From the NCBI RefSeq assembly GCF_012396555.1, contig NZ_JAAXPS010000007.1, positions 19,887 through 83,886 of the forward strand: DNA of 64,000 nt, given 5' to 3'. Under the pieces are notes generated by a model. It did not search any database. It saw only the letters and a program-made list of their open reading frames with translations, and had not been told where the DNA came from. This stretch comes from Facklamia miroungae. Lineage in GTDB: Bacteria; Bacillota; Bacilli; Lactobacillales; Aerococcaceae. The translations under genes were made by a program, and so were the position numbers. Positions 18,349 through 29,097 of the stretch are shown here, piece after piece; position 1 is the first letter of the stretch, and the number at the start of each line of letters is the position of its first letter.

Positions 18349-20073
18349 ATGTTAATTAGTTTAAGAATTGAAAACTTTGCCATTATTGACCAAGTTTCTA
18401 TCGATTTTAGTGAAAGAATGACGGTTCTTTCCGGAGAAACTGGTGCCGGTAAATCAATAATTATTGATGCGATTGGTATTTTATGTGGGGGTAGGGGATC
18501 GACTGATTTTATTCGTAAAGGGAGTCAAAACCTTTTTATTGAAGGGCTATTCAGTCTGCAGAAAAATGAGAAACTCTTATTGCAATTGGAAGAAATAGGG
18601 ATCAAGATCGAAGATCCAGAAGATGCTCTTCTCATTCAAAGAGAAATTCACAAGAGCGGACGCAATGTCATTAAAGTTAATCAAAGACCTGTCAATGTTA
18701 CCATGCTAAAACAAATTGGACGTTATTTAGTTGATATCCATGGTCAAAATGAGCATCAAGCGCTCTTAGATTCGTCAAGACATCTTGAATTATTAGACCT
18801 ATATGCTACAGAGTCATTAGAAGTGATTAAGGAGGAATATCAGGTTTCTTTTGCTCTTTATCGTGATCTAAGACAGACCTTATTGAGTAAAAAGTTTGAT
18901 GAACAAGAAGCACTCCAGCGCTTAAATTTTCTCGAATTTCAGTTTGAAGAACTAAATAGTTTAGATTTAGTCGCTGATGAGGATCAAGAATTACTCCAGC
19001 AGAGTAAGAAGATGCAAAATGCTCAAGTTATGAACCAACATCTGAGCGAAATTAACCAGTTAATGACCGATCAAGAAGGAAGTGTCGACCAACAAATAGA
19101 ACGTGTACTCTATTTGCTGCAAACGTTAGGTAGGCTTGAGGATCAATATTTATCTTTTGCAGAGCGCTTAAGTGGTTTTCAAATAGATTTGAAAGAGTTA
19201 AGTCGTGAAATTGCATTTTCTCTTGATATTCCGGATTATGATGACCAAGTTATTGATGCGATTCAAAAGAGATTGAGTCAACTAGAAAAAGTACAAAAAA
19301 AATATGGACGCACAATTGAAGATTTGATAAGCTATCAGCTTGAGTTGGCAAAGGAAATCGATCAAATTAAAAACTTTGAAAACTATCAAAAACAAACACA
19401 AGACGCTTTTTTAAAAGCCTATCAAGAAACCTACTATTTAGCACATAAAATAAGTGTTCTTCGCCAAGAAGCAGCTAAAAAAATTACTTCAGAAGTGGAA
19501 GATCAGTTAAAAGAACTCTATATGCCTTATACTGAATTTCAAGTAAAAATCAGTCAGGTCGAAGAGGACTCTAGTATGCGATCTTTCTTTCCCGAAACAC
19601 TCTTACGTTTAAATGAAACAGGCCTTGACCAAGTCGAATTTTATGCAGTGACAAACTTAGGTGAAGAAAGTCAACCGCTGGCTAGAATTGCGTCAGGTGG
19701 GGAACTTTCTCGATTTATGTTAGCTTTGAAAACGATTTTCGCTCGAAATCAAGCTGTTGAGACTTTGATCTTTGATGAAATTGATACAGGCGTTTCTGGT
19801 CGAGTTGCGAGTGCGATAGCGAGTAAGATGGCTAAGATTGGCCAAACCAAACAAGTGCTATGTATCACACATTTAGCCCAAGTAGCTGCTGCTGCAAACC
19901 AGCAATTAATTATTAGTAAAGAAATTAACCAAGAACGTACAATCACACAAGTTGATTATTTAACTGAAGAAGAAAGAGTGGCCATGATTGCTAGCATGAT
20001 GTCCGGTGAAGTGCAGTCTGATTCAAGTCTGCAAGTAGCTCAAGATCTGCTTACATCCTATCAAAATAACTAG
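18349..20073 (+). CDS. recN: DNA repair protein RecN
   Basis: A 574-residue SMC-like ATPase acting early in double-strand break repair. Walker A is GETGAGKSIIIDAIG (about residue 30), the central part is coiled coil, the ABC signature is ASGGELSRFMLALK and Walker B is LIFDEIDTGVSG. GAGGTG precedes the ATG. It lies 20 bp after tlyA and 11 bp before miaA. Confidence 0.95.
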   Translation: MLISLRIENFAIIDQVSIDFSERMTVLSGETGAGKSIIIDAIGILCGGRGSTDFIRKGSQNLFIEGLFSLQKNEKLLLQLEEIGIKIEDPEDALLIQREIHKSGRNVIKVNQRPVNVTMLKQIGRYLVDIHGQNEHQALLDSSRHLELLDLYATESLEVIKEEYQVSFALYRDLRQTLLSKKFDEQEALQRLNFLEFQFEELNSLDLVADEDQELLQQSKKMQNAQVMNQHLSEINQLMTDQEGSVDQQIERVLYLLQTLGRLEDQYLSFAERLSGFQIDLKELSREIAFSLDIPDYDDQVIDAIQKRLSQLEKVQKKYGRTIEDLISYQLELAKEIDQIKNFENYQKQTQDAFLKAYQETYYLAHKISVLRQEAAKKITSEVEDQLKELYMPYTEFQVKISQVEEDSSMRSFFPETLLRLNETGLDQVEFYAVTNLGEESQPLARIASGGELSRFMLALKTIFARNQAVETLIFDEIDTGVSGRVASAIASKMAKIGQTKQVLCITHLAQVAAAANQQLIISKEINQERTITQVDYLTEEERVAMIASMMSGEVQSDSSLQVAQDLLTSYQNN

Positions 20074-20084
20074 GAGGTTTTATC

Positions 20085-21038
20085 TTGAATAAACTACCGA
20101 TAGTAGTCATTGCTGGACCTACAGGGGTTGGTAAAACGGCACTATCCGTTAAAATGGCTAAACGCTTTAATGGACAGGTTATTAATGCCGATTCGATGCA
20201 AGTATACCGTGGCTTGGATATCGGAACCGGCAAGATTACCCTTGAAGAAATGGAAGGTGTCGAACATCATCTTTTAGATATTTGTCATCCTGAAGAAAAC
20301 TATGATGCCAGTCAATTTCAAAAAGATGCTAGCCAAGTAATTAAGAAAATTTATGAGGAAGGGGGCTTACCATTTCTTGTTGGTGGCACAGGCCTTTATT
20401 TAGAAGGCTTACTCTACGATCTTTCTTTTGGTGGAGAGCGCTCAATGGACCCCCAATATCGTCAAAGCTTAGAGGCAAGGTTGGAAAGAGAAGGTGCATC
20501 GATTCTTTGGCAAGAATTGAATGCTATCGATCCATTAGCAGCAAAAAAGATCCCTATACAAAATGGAAGGCGAATCATCCGAGCCTTAGAAGTAATTAAT
20601 CAGACAGGAAAACTTTTTTCAAGCCAATCAGAAATAACTAATCGTCAGTCTCGGTTTAAAGAACTTTTAATCATCTTAAATCGTCCCCGTGAAGAACTGT
20701 ATGACCGGATTAATCGGAGGGTGGAGATGATGCTTAAGCAGGGGCTGGAAACTGAAGCCCGCCATCTTTTTCAAGGTAAAGAAAATGTTAATTTTTCCAG
20801 TATGAAGGGCATCGGTTACAAAGAATGGTTACCTTATTTCGAAGAACAACAATCATATGAAGACACCGTTGCAAATATCCAACAAAATAGTCGGCGTTAT
20901 GCAAAAAGACAATTGACTTGGTATCGTAATCGAATGAAAAATCAACATTGGATTGATTTAAGTAAACCGGATTATGAAAATCAAGCAGAAGCTTTAATAT
21001 CAGAATTTCTAGATGAAATTAAAAAGGAGAAACAATGA
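20085..21038 (+). CDS. miaA: tRNA dimethylallyltransferase MiaA
   Basis: A 317-residue enzyme that puts a dimethylallyl group on A37 of tRNAs reading UNN codons, using DMAPP. The P-loop AGPTGVGKTALSVKMA and NADSMQVYRGLDIGTGK are visible, with QNSRRYAKRQLTWYRN near the end. It starts with TTG at 20085, 7 bases after TAGGAGG. Its last four bases overlap hflX. Confidence 0.94.
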   Translation: MNKLPIVVIAGPTGVGKTALSVKMAKRFNGQVINADSMQVYRGLDIGTGKITLEEMEGVEHHLLDICHPEENYDASQFQKDASQVIKKIYEEGGLPFLVGGTGLYLEGLLYDLSFGGERSMDPQYRQSLEARLEREGASILWQELNAIDPLAAKKIPIQNGRRIIRALEVINQTGKLFSSQSEITNRQSRFKELLIILNRPREELYDRINRRVEMMLKQGLETEARHLFQGKENVNFSSMKGIGYKEWLPYFEEQQSYEDTVANIQQNSRRYAKRQLTWYRNRMKNQHWIDLSKPDYENQAEALISEFLDEIKKEKQ

Positions 21039-22276
21039 TCGAAACCAGTAAAGGCCCAGAACGGGTCCTAATAGTAGGAATTCAAACAGAAGCATACCAA
21101 GATGATCGCTTCATAGAGTTGATTTCAGAAATGGAATCCTTAACCCAAACGGCAGAAGGGATTGTTATAAAAACAATTATTCAAAAACTACCAAGGCTTA
21201 ATCACCATTCTGCTGTAGGATCAGGTAAATTGGAAGAAATCAGATTGTATGTAGAAAGTGATGCTATTGACTTAGTCATTTTCTTTAACTCACTTTCACC
21301 TAGTATGAATAAGGTGATTGAAGCTGAACTAGGTGTTAAGGTGATTGACCGTGTACAACTCATTCTAGATATATTTGCAATGCGAGCTAAAAGCCGAGAA
21401 GGGAAACTACAGGTTGGGTTGGCTCAATATCAATACCTATTGCCAAGAATTGGCGGACAGGGAAAATCTCTTTCACGTTTAGGAGGAGGCATTGGAACGA
21501 GAGGGCCTGGTGAAACTCAATTAGAAACCGATCGACGCCATATCCGTTCACGGATTAACCAGATCAAAAAAGAGTTAAAAGAAGTTGCTCAACACCGTAA
21601 ACGTACACGAGAAAACCGCTATAATGGTCGTGAATTTAATATCGGTCTTGTCGGGTATACTAACGCCGGAAAGTCGACTATTTTAAGTCGAATAACAGAA
21701 AGTGAAACTTTTGTACAGAACCAATTATTTGCAACACTTGACCCACTTACTCGACAGTTTTCGATTCACGGACACCCAATGTTTACCTTAACAGACACAG
21801 TCGGGTTCATTGAAGAATTACCGACTCAATTGATCGAATCATTTAAGTCAACCTTAGAAGAAATACGATACATGGATGTCTTATTGCATGTGGTAGATGC
21901 CTCAAATCCTGCCCATCTTATGCATGAAGAAACAGTTAACCGCATTTTAAAAGACATTGAAGCAGATCACATTCCAGTTTTAACTGTCTATAATAAGAAA
22001 GATATGATTGATGAGTCCTTTGTGGCTATACAAAAGCCCAATATTACGATTTCTGCTCTAAACAATAAGGATATTGAAGAACTAAAAGAAGCAATTTGGA
22101 ATCTTTGTATTCAGTCAGCAGAGGCCTATTCTGTAAAAGTACTTCCAGAAGAAGCAGATCTCTTATCGCTGTATCAGCAAAAAACGCTTGTTAAAAGCTT
22201 GGAATTTGATGAAGAAAATCAATATTACCGTGTGAGTGGTTACCGTCGCAAGCAGAACGATAAAAATGACATATAA
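21035..22276 (+). CDS. hflX: Ribosome-associated GTPase HflX
   Basis: A 413-residue GTPase that binds the large ribosomal subunit and rescues or splits stalled ribosomes. An N-terminal HflX domain with RGPGETQLETDRR precedes the G domain: G1 GYTNAGKST, G3 DTVGFIEELP, G4 NKKD. It overlaps miaA by 4 bp, the classic miaA-hflX arrangement. Confidence 0.93.
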   Translation: MIETSKGPERVLIVGIQTEAYQDDRFIELISEMESLTQTAEGIVIKTIIQKLPRLNHHSAVGSGKLEEIRLYVESDAIDLVIFFNSLSPSMNKVIEAELGVKVIDRVQLILDIFAMRAKSREGKLQVGLAQYQYLLPRIGGQGKSLSRLGGGIGTRGPGETQLETDRRHIRSRINQIKKELKEVAQHRKRTRENRYNGREFNIGLVGYTNAGKSTILSRITESETFVQNQLFATLDPLTRQFSIHGHPMFTLTDTVGFIEELPTQLIESFKSTLEEIRYMDVLLHVVDASNPAHLMHEETVNRILKDIEADHIPVLTVYNKKDMIDESFVAIQKPNITISALNNKDIEELKEAIWNLCIQSAEAYSVKVLPEEADLLSLYQQKTLVKSLEFDEENQYYRVSGYRRKQNDKNDI

Positions 22277-22288
22277 AGGAGGAAAAAA

Positions 22289-22855
22289 ATGTTAACGATG
22301 AAAGATATTATTAAAGAAGGTCACCCAACCTTGCGGTTAAAAGCAAAAAAGGTAACTTTCCCAATGGATCCTTCGTTAAAACAAAAAGCCATGGAAATGT
22401 TAGAATTCCTAAAGAATAGTCAAGATAAGGAAAAAGCAGAAAAATATGGATTAAGACCAGGAGTAGGTTTAGCGGCTCCTCAAATAAATATAAGCAAACA
22501 GATATTTGCTATGCATATTTATCAATTTGATGATGAAGGCAACATTTCTGGTGAAGAAATGAGTCAAATTTTCGTTAACCCAGTGATTACGAGACACTCT
22601 GTTCAGGAAGTCGCTTTAAGTGAAGGTGAAGGGTGCTTATCAGTGGATCGTGAAGTAGAAGGTTATGTGCCTCGTCCACAAAGAATAACACTCAAGTATC
22701 AAGATCTGGAAGGGAATGAACATAGTTTAAAATTAAGGAATTATCAAGCTGTGGTAGCTCAGCATGAAATTGATCATTTGCATGGTATCATGTTTTATGA
22801 TCATATTAATGAGCAAGCTCCGTGGTACGCTAAAGAAGATTTACACCTCATTTGA
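22289..22855 (+). CDS. def: Peptide deformylase
   Basis: A 188-residue metal-dependent enzyme removing the formyl group from nascent proteins. All three motifs are present: GVGLAAPQI, EGCLSV and QHEIDHLHG. The insertions and length fit the Gram-positive type 2 class. AAAGGAGG precedes the ATG; the gene lies 12 bp after hflX. Confidence 0.95.
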   Translation: MLTMKDIIKEGHPTLRLKAKKVTFPMDPSLKQKAMEMLEFLKNSQDKEKAEKYGLRPGVGLAAPQINISKQIFAMHIYQFDDEGNISGEEMSQIFVNPVITRHSVQEVALSEGEGCLSVDREVEGYVPRPQRITLKYQDLEGNEHSLKLRNYQAVVAQHEIDHLHGIMFYDHINEQAPWYAKEDLHLI

Positions 22856-22883
22856 TTCCTCAATAAACAAATATGTTTTGGCA

Positions 22884-22913
22884 TTGTTTGAAGTGAAATT
22901 TCTATGGTATAAT
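22884..22913 (+). promoter_or_regulatory. Promoter for efp
   Basis: TTGTTT (22884-22889), 18 bp, TATAAT (22908-22913), 36 bp before the efp start. Confidence 0.6.
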
Positions 22914-22949
22914 ACATGAGTAATTTGAAAGAAGTTAGGAGAAGATAAG

Positions 22950-23513
22950 ATGATTTCAGCAACCGATTTAAAAGCCGGTATGACTTTTGTGGATAATGGG
23001 AACTTAATTAAGGTATTAGAAGCAAGCCACCACAAACCAGGTAAGGGTAACACTGTTATGCGTATGAAACTTCGTAATGTGCGTACAGGGGCAACATACG
23101 ATACTACTTTTCGACCTGATGAAAAATTTGAACGTGCCTACTTAGATACGAAAGAAGTCCAATATCTTTATAAGATGGATGGAATGGCTGTCTTCATGGA
23201 TCTTGAGACATACGAACAGTATGAGTTACCTGCGGATACTATTGAAAATGAATTGCTATATTTGTTAGATAATATGCATTGTAAAATACAATTCTTTGGT
23301 CAAGAAGTAATTGGGGTTGAATTGCCAGGCACAGTAGTATTGACCGTTTCTGAAACTCAACCTTCGATCAAGGGTGCAACAGTAACAGGATCCGGTAAAC
23401 CTGCTACAATGGAAACAGGTCTCGTTGTCAATGTTCCTGACTTTATTGAAGCTGGCGAATCCCTAGAAATTGGAACATCTGATGGTTCATACAAAGGTAG
23501 AGCTAATAAATAA
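22950..23513 (+). CDS. efp: Elongation factor P
   Basis: A 187-residue, three-domain EF-P that helps ribosomes through polyproline stretches. The conserved loop [17 protein letters not shown] carries the modifiable Lys position, and the C-terminal [21 protein letters not shown] is diagnostic. In many Firmicutes efp lies between the aminopeptidase P gene and asp23; here it follows def, with its own promoter and terminator. Confidence 0.95.
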   Translation: MISATDLKAGMTFVDNGNLIKVLEASHHKPGKGNTVMRMKLRNVRTGATYDTTFRPDEKFERAYLDTKEVQYLYKMDGMAVFMDLETYEQYELPADTIENELLYLLDNMHCKIQFFGQEVIGVELPGTVVLTVSETQPSIKGATVTGSGKPATMETGLVVNVPDFIEAGESLEIGTSDGSYKGRANK

Positions 23514-23520
23514 TAAAAAA

Positions 23521-23545
23521 AACTCAGCTTTGGCTGAGTTTTTTT
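23521..23545 (+). terminator. Terminator after efp
   Basis: AACTCAGC (23521-23528) pairs with GCTGAGTT (23533-23540) over a TTTG loop, with A-run before and T-run after. Confidence 0.85.
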
Positions 23546-23605
23546 ATGCTTAAAAATAATCGTTACTTTCATAGGAGCTCAATTATTAATATATTAACTG
23601 TTATT

Positions 23606-23643
23606 AAAAAGAACCTTGTTGAGATAATTACCCAACAAGGTTC
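23606..23643 (-). terminator. Terminator of the rhodanese gene
   Basis: On the minus strand GAACCTTGTT and AACAAGGTTC (23611-23620 and 23634-23643) form a 10-bp stem followed by T residues. Confidence 0.8.
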
Positions 23644-23649
23644 TAAATG

Positions 23650-24609
23650 TTATTTTTCTACTTCATTGATAGTCGCCCAGTTATAATAAGATCCTTCATA
23701 GTTTTTGACCTTTTTAAAGCCTAGCATTTCCATTATTAATTGCATATAAGCTGAACGAATACCTCCTGTACAATAAGTAACTATAGCATCCTCTTTATTT
23801 AATCCCTCATCTAGAAAAAGAGCTTCTAATTCTTTGTTAGATTTCAATAAATCATTTTCATTATATAAAGCGGTGTATGGGATATTTATTGCGCCGGGAA
23901 TATGGCCACCTTTTGCTTCCCCATAATATGTTGCACCTTCATATTCATCTTTTTCACGGGTGTCAATAATTTTATAATCTGCCAGGGATTCTGTTAACTC
24001 CTGTGTATCAATAATTGCATCACGACTAATTTCATCAATTGATACTTCAACCGGCTTGAAATCAATGTTTCCTTTATCTAGCTCTATTTCTGATTTTGAA
24101 ATGGCTTGGAAACCGCCGTCAACCATTTTTAGCTTTTGATAGCCAGCCGCTTTAAGGACCCAAAGGATACGACCGTCATCCCCCCAGCCTGCATTAGCAA
24201 CAGAATAGAGAATAATTTCTTTGGCAGGATCAATTCCTAATTCGCCTAATTTTTTTGCAAGATCTTTCTTAGCTAGGATATGTCCCCAACCTTCTTCGCC
24301 GGGTTTTTTATCTTCAACATCCGCTAAATCTTGCCAAGTCATAGCAAGAGCACCTGGCACATGGCCTTTACTAGCTTCTTTCGTTCCTCGGGTATCAATT
24401 ATGATCGTGCTAGGGTCATAAATTTTTGATGCTAAGTAGTCAACATCAACAATAAAGTCACCCGAAAATTGTTTCGAATCAATTGCGGCTTCTTCAACAG
24501 CTGTTACTTCATCATGTATTGTATTAGTCGCATTAACAATAAACGGATTAGTGGAAATCAAAATACAAGATAGAAAAAAGAATATGACTGAATTTGTGAA
24601 TTTTTTCAT
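23650..24609 (-). CDS. Exported two-domain rhodanese (sulfurtransferase)
   Basis: A 319-residue protein with a signal peptide (about 1-27) and two rhodanese domains (about 50-180 and 195-315). The second has the catalytic cysteine loop YCTGGIRSAY. The first reads YSVANAGWGDDG at the equivalent loop, so its cysteine is lost, as in classical tandem rhodaneses where only the C-terminal domain is active. It should move sulfane sulfur from thiosulfate or a similar donor outside the membrane. GGAGGG precedes the ATG. A 7-bp-arm inverted repeat (24670-24688, AGTGTTT/AAACACT) lies in its upstream region and could be an operator. Confidence 0.82.
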   Translation of the reverse strand: MKKFTNSVIFFFLSCILISTNPFIVNATNTIHDEVTAVEEAAIDSKQFSGDFIVDVDYLASKIYDPSTIIIDTRGTKEASKGHVPGALAMTWQDLADVEDKKPGEEGWGHILAKKDLAKKLGELGIDPAKEIILYSVANAGWGDDGRILWVLKAAGYQKLKMVDGGFQAISKSEIELDKGNIDFKPVEVSIDEISRDAIIDTQELTESLADYKIIDTREKDEYEGATYYGEAKGGHIPGAINIPYTALYNENDLLKSNKELEALFLDEGLNKEDAIVTYCTGGIRSAYMQLIMEMLGFKKVKNYEGSYYNWATINEVEK

Positions 24610-24783
24610 AATATCCCTCCTGAGAATATTCTAGTCTTTTTAAAAACGAAATGATAGTCGCTATTCATGAGTGTTTTTAATAAACACTAGCTATTTATCA
24701 GTATAGTAGCCAAAGTCATCAATTATTTTGAAAATTCAAGATCAAAAAAATAATTAGTGTTGTTAAATAGAAATTTTGTGTTC

Positions 24784-24838
24784 AAAAAAACACTACTTAG
24801 AGAAATCTGATTTTATCAGTTAACCCTTAAGTAGTGTT
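24784..24838 (-). terminator. Terminator after tRNA-Arg
   Basis: On the minus strand AACACTACTTA and TAAGTAGTGTT (24828-24838 with 24789-24799) form an 11-bp stem with a smaller internal hairpin and a T-run to 24784. Confidence 0.75.
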
Positions 24839-24852
24839 ATAGTTATATTAGA

Positions 24853-24926
24853 TATGCCAGGCAGGATTCGAACCTGCGACCTACGGTTTAGAAGACCGTT
24901 GCTCTATCCAGCTGAGCTACTAGCAC
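24853..24926 (-). tRNA. tRNA-Arg (anticodon TCT)
   Basis: Read on the minus strand: 7-bp acceptor stem GTGCTAG/CTGGCAT, D-arm TAGCTCAGCTGGATAGAGCA, anticodon arm ACGGT-CTTCTAA-ACCGT with TCT in the loop, and T-arm GCAGG-TTCGAAT-CCTGC. The discriminator base A is at 24853; CCA is not encoded. It decodes AGA/AGG. A terminator follows, and no integrase or duplicated tRNA end is seen, so it is not marked as an attachment site. Confidence 0.93.
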
Positions 24927-25040
24927 ATAACAACTACATTATTATAAGTTCTTTTTTAAAATTTGTCAAGTCAAATTTTAAAAATAGGCACAACTGCTAC
25001 AGTTTCTCACAATTAACTATAACAGATGTGACAGTTAATT

Positions 25041-25058
25041 TTGTGCATAATTTCTCAA
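25041..25058. promoter_or_regulatory. Possible Rex operator upstream of pdhA
   Basis: The 18-mer TTGTGCATAATTTCTCAA matches the Rex consensus TTGTGAANNNNTTCACAA at 12 of 14 fixed positions; the two mismatches are symmetrical. TATAAA at 25068-25073 could be a -10. Rex senses NADH/NAD and controls pdh genes in some Lactobacillales. The 290 bp between the tRNA and pdhA hold no gene. Confidence 0.4.
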
Positions 25059-25202
25059 ACTTTCCATTATAAAGCTAGTAAATAATTGTAATCGCACCCA
25101 CTCACTATCTTTCCCTTGCAATTGATTAATTAAGATGGTATCGTTTAATGTGAGCAAATATTGCTACAGTTTTATTTCAACTGTTATGAAGTCAAAAAAT
25201 GA

Positions 25203-26327
<1,125 letters not shown>

Positions 26328-26329
26328 TT

Positions 26330-27307
26330 ATGGCTAAATTAACAATGATTGAGGCTATTACTGACGCTTTAGCCAATGAATTACGCACTGATGATCGTAC
26401 TCTTGTCTTCGGCGAGGATGTCGGTAAAAACGGTGGTGTATTCCGAGCTACCCAAGGATTACAAGAAGAATTCGGCGAAGATCGTGTAATGGATACACCA
26501 TTAGCTGAATCAGGTATCAGTGGTATGGCGATTGGACTTGCTCTTGAAGGGTTTCGTCCTATTCCTGAAATTCAATTTAATGGATTTGTTTTTGAAACAA
26601 TGGACTCAGTTGTTGCTCAAGCAGCACGTACTCGCTATCGTATGGGAGCATCACGTCACTTACCAATCACTTTCCGCTCTCCGTTCGGAGGAGGCGTCCA
26701 CACACCTGAACTTCATGCAGATTCACTAGAAGGATTGTTAGCACAATCACCAGGTCTTAAAGTGGTTATTCCGTCTAATCCATATGATGCTAAAGGTTTA
26801 CTGATTTCAGCGATCCGCGACAATGATCCTGTTTATTTCTTAGAACATATGAAGTTGTACCGTTCTTTCCGTGAAGAAGTACCTGAAGAAGAATACACAG
26901 TACCTTTAGGCAAAGCAAAGGTAGTTAAAGAGGGAACAGATCTAACTCTAATTGCATACGGAGCAATGGTTCAAGAATCAGTTAAAGCAGCAGAAGCATT
27001 GTCCAAAGAAGGTGTTAATGTTGAAGTGATTGACTTAAGAACCGTTCAACCATTAGATATTGAAACGATTGTCGCATCTGTTGAAAAAACAGGTAAAGTG
27101 ATTATGGTTCAAGAAGCTCAACGCCAAGCCGGTGTAGGAAGTAAAGTGATCGCAGAAATTTCTGAACGTGCGGTACTTTCTCTTAAAGCACCTATTGGAT
27201 TTGTAGCTGCCCCTGATACTGTCTTCCCATTCGGAATGGCTGAAAGAGACTGGTTACCAAACGCAGAAGATATTGTAGCGAAGGCAAAAGAATTAGAAGA
27301 CTTTTAG
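26330..27307 (+). CDS. pdhB: Pyruvate dehydrogenase E1 beta subunit
   Basis: A 325-residue transketolase-like subunit that completes the E1 active site. [25 protein letters not shown] and the C-terminal domain from [10 protein letters not shown] are characteristic. It starts two bases after pdhA, with AAGGAG inside the end of that gene. Confidence 0.95.
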   Translation: MAKLTMIEAITDALANELRTDDRTLVFGEDVGKNGGVFRATQGLQEEFGEDRVMDTPLAESGISGMAIGLALEGFRPIPEIQFNGFVFETMDSVVAQAARTRYRMGASRHLPITFRSPFGGGVHTPELHADSLEGLLAQSPGLKVVIPSNPYDAKGLLISAIRDNDPVYFLEHMKLYRSFREEVPEEEYTVPLGKAKVVKEGTDLTLIAYGAMVQESVKAAEALSKEGVNVEVIDLRTVQPLDIETIVASVEKTGKVIMVQEAQRQAGVGSKVIAEISERAVLSLKAPIGFVAAPDTVFPFGMAERDWLPNAEDIVAKAKELEDF

Positions 27308-27321
27308 GCTATAAAAGAGTT

Positions 27322-27344
27322 CAAGCAGATGATTCATCTGCTTG
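27322..27344 (+). repeat. Stem-loop between pdhB and pdhC
   Basis: CAAGCAGATG (27322-27331) pairs with CATCTGCTTG (27335-27344) over a 3-base loop. The following sequence CTTTCTAG is a poor T-run. It may be a partial terminator, a processing site or a stabilising hairpin that sets the E1 to E2 ratio. Confidence 0.6.
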
Positions 27345-27380
27345 CTTTCTAGTTAAGTGAAGAAAAGGAGATATAAATAT

Positions 27381-29090
27381 ATGGCATTCCAATTTAAATT
27401 ACCAGCTTTAGGCGAAGGGATTATGGAAGGTGAAATTGTCTCATGGGCTGTAAAAGAAGGCGACACCATCAAAGAAGACGATACGCTTGTTGAGATTCAA
27501 AATGATAAGTCTGTCGAAGAATTACCTTCTCCAGTAGCTGGAACAATCAAAAAAATTCATGTTGAAGCAGGACAAATTGCTCAATTAGGTCAAGTTATTG
27601 TTGAAATTGATGCACCTGGATACGAAAAGGAAACAGCTCCAGAAGTTGAGGAAACTCCTGCTGAACCGGCTGAACAAAAATCAGTTACTAAATCAAATAC
27701 GGCCGGAGCTTCTAACGGATCATTCTTTAAATTCAAGTTACCAGCTTTAGGAGAGGGAATTATGGAAGGAGAAATCGTTTCTTGGTCTGTTAAAGAAGGT
27801 GACACTATTAAAGAAGATGACACTTTAGTCGAAGTTCAAAATGATAAATCGGTTGAGGAATTACCTTCACCAGTAACAGGGACAATTAAAAAAATCCATG
27901 TTCAAGCAGGCCAACTTGCTCAGTTAGGACAAGTGCTTGTGGAAATCGATTCCCCAGAACATAATGGCCAAGAAGAAGAGACAGGTTCTGCAGAAGAACA
28001 AGGAGAAGCAATTGCTAATTCGTATGACGATGCTGCTGCTCCCGCAGAAAAGAATCCTTCAATTGAAACCTCTGTAGTTGAAAATGCACCTCAGGTTAAT
28101 GGCTTATCGGATGAAGAAGCTACTAATCGTCGTGTATTAGCAATGCCTTCTGTTCGTAAACTTGCTCGTGATAAAGGAATTGATATCACGCGTGTGCCAG
28201 GCTCAGGTAAAAATGGCCGAATAACAGCTGAGGATATTCAAAACTTTAATCCAAATGCTCAAGTATCTACAAGTTCTGAAAGTGATAATCAAGCTGCTCC
28301 AGCGGAAAAATCACCTATTTCATCTGAAACTACTTCACCAATTGTGCATGCGAGTGAACCTAAAGCCTTTAGCTCTAGCCAAACAGAACGTGAAGAAAGA
28401 GTAGCTTTATCTGGAACTCGTAATGCTATTGCTAAAGCGATGGTTGAATCGAAACATACTGCGCCTCATGTGACCTTATTTGATGAAGTTGAAGTTTCTA
28501 AACTTTGGGAACATCGTAAGAAATACAAAGCCATTGCGACGGAAAAAGACGTTAAACTAACCTTTTTACCATATGTTGTTAAGGCATTAATCGCAGCTGC
28601 CAAGAAGTATCCAGTAATAAATGCTTCAATTGATGATGTTTCTAGTGAAATTGTTTACAAAAACTATTATAATGTAGGTATTGCGACTGATACAGATCGT
28701 GGACTATACGTTCCAAACATTAAAGAAGCTAATACTAAAAATATGTTCCAAATCGCTAGTGAGATTGTTGAGCTGTCAAATAAAGCTCACGAAGGTTCAT
28801 TACCTATGTCAGAAATGACAGAAGGAACGATTACTATTTCAAATATTGGTTCAGCTGGGGGTAAATGGTTCAGCCCAATCATTAATCATCCTGAAGTAGC
28901 AATTTTAGGCTTCGGTTCCATTGTTCAACAACCAGTTGTCAATGAAGCAGGCGAATTAGCTGTGGGACGTGTATGTAAGTTATCACTAAGCTTTGACCAC
29001 CGTATTGTTGATGGAGCAACTGCACAGCGTGCGCTTAATGAAGTGAAACGCTTCCTAGCAGACCCTGAACTATTATTAATGGAAGGATAG
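27381..29090 (+). CDS. pdhC: Pyruvate dehydrogenase E2, dihydrolipoamide acetyltransferase with two lipoyl domains
   Basis: A 569-residue core subunit that takes the acetyl group from E1 and passes it to CoA. Two lipoyl domains (about 1-78 and 115-192) each carry the lipoylated Lys in [12 protein letters not shown]. They are joined by Ala/Glu/Pro-rich linkers to a peripheral-subunit binding domain (about 250-290, [14 protein letters not shown]) and the catalytic domain (about 345-569) with [11 protein letters not shown]. The ATG at 27381 after AAGGAG is used; an in-frame TTG/ATG-like extension to 27357 is unlikely. Confidence 0.95.
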   Translation: MAFQFKLPALGEGIMEGEIVSWAVKEGDTIKEDDTLVEIQNDKSVEELPSPVAGTIKKIHVEAGQIAQLGQVIVEIDAPGYEKETAPEVEETPAEPAEQKSVTKSNTAGASNGSFFKFKLPALGEGIMEGEIVSWSVKEGDTIKEDDTLVEVQNDKSVEELPSPVTGTIKKIHVQAGQLAQLGQVLVEIDSPEHNGQEEETGSAEEQGEAIANSYDDAAAPAEKNPSIETSVVENAPQVNGLSDEEATNRRVLAMPSVRKLARDKGIDITRVPGSGKNGRITAEDIQNFNPNAQVSTSSESDNQAAPAEKSPISSETTSPIVHASEPKAFSSSQTEREERVALSGTRNAIAKAMVESKHTAPHVTLFDEVEVSKLWEHRKKYKAIATEKDVKLTFLPYVVKALIAAAKKYPVINASIDDVSSEIVYKNYYNVGIATDTDRGLYVPNIKEANTKNMFQIASEIVELSNKAHEGSLPMSEMTEGTITISNIGSAGGKWFSPIINHPEVAILGFGSIVQQPVVNEAGELAVGRVCKLSLSFDHRIVDGATAQRALNEVKRFLADPELLLMEG

Positions 29091-29097
29091 TGATTAA

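Noticed and set aside
24853..24926. tRNA-Arg as an integration site
   Set aside because: No integrase, no repeated tRNA 3' end and ordinary core genes on both sides.
24854..25072. Plus-strand 72-codon frame beginning MPGRIRTCDLRFRRP
   Set aside because: It is antisense to tRNA-Arg; this peptide start is a well-known artefact of tRNA complements.
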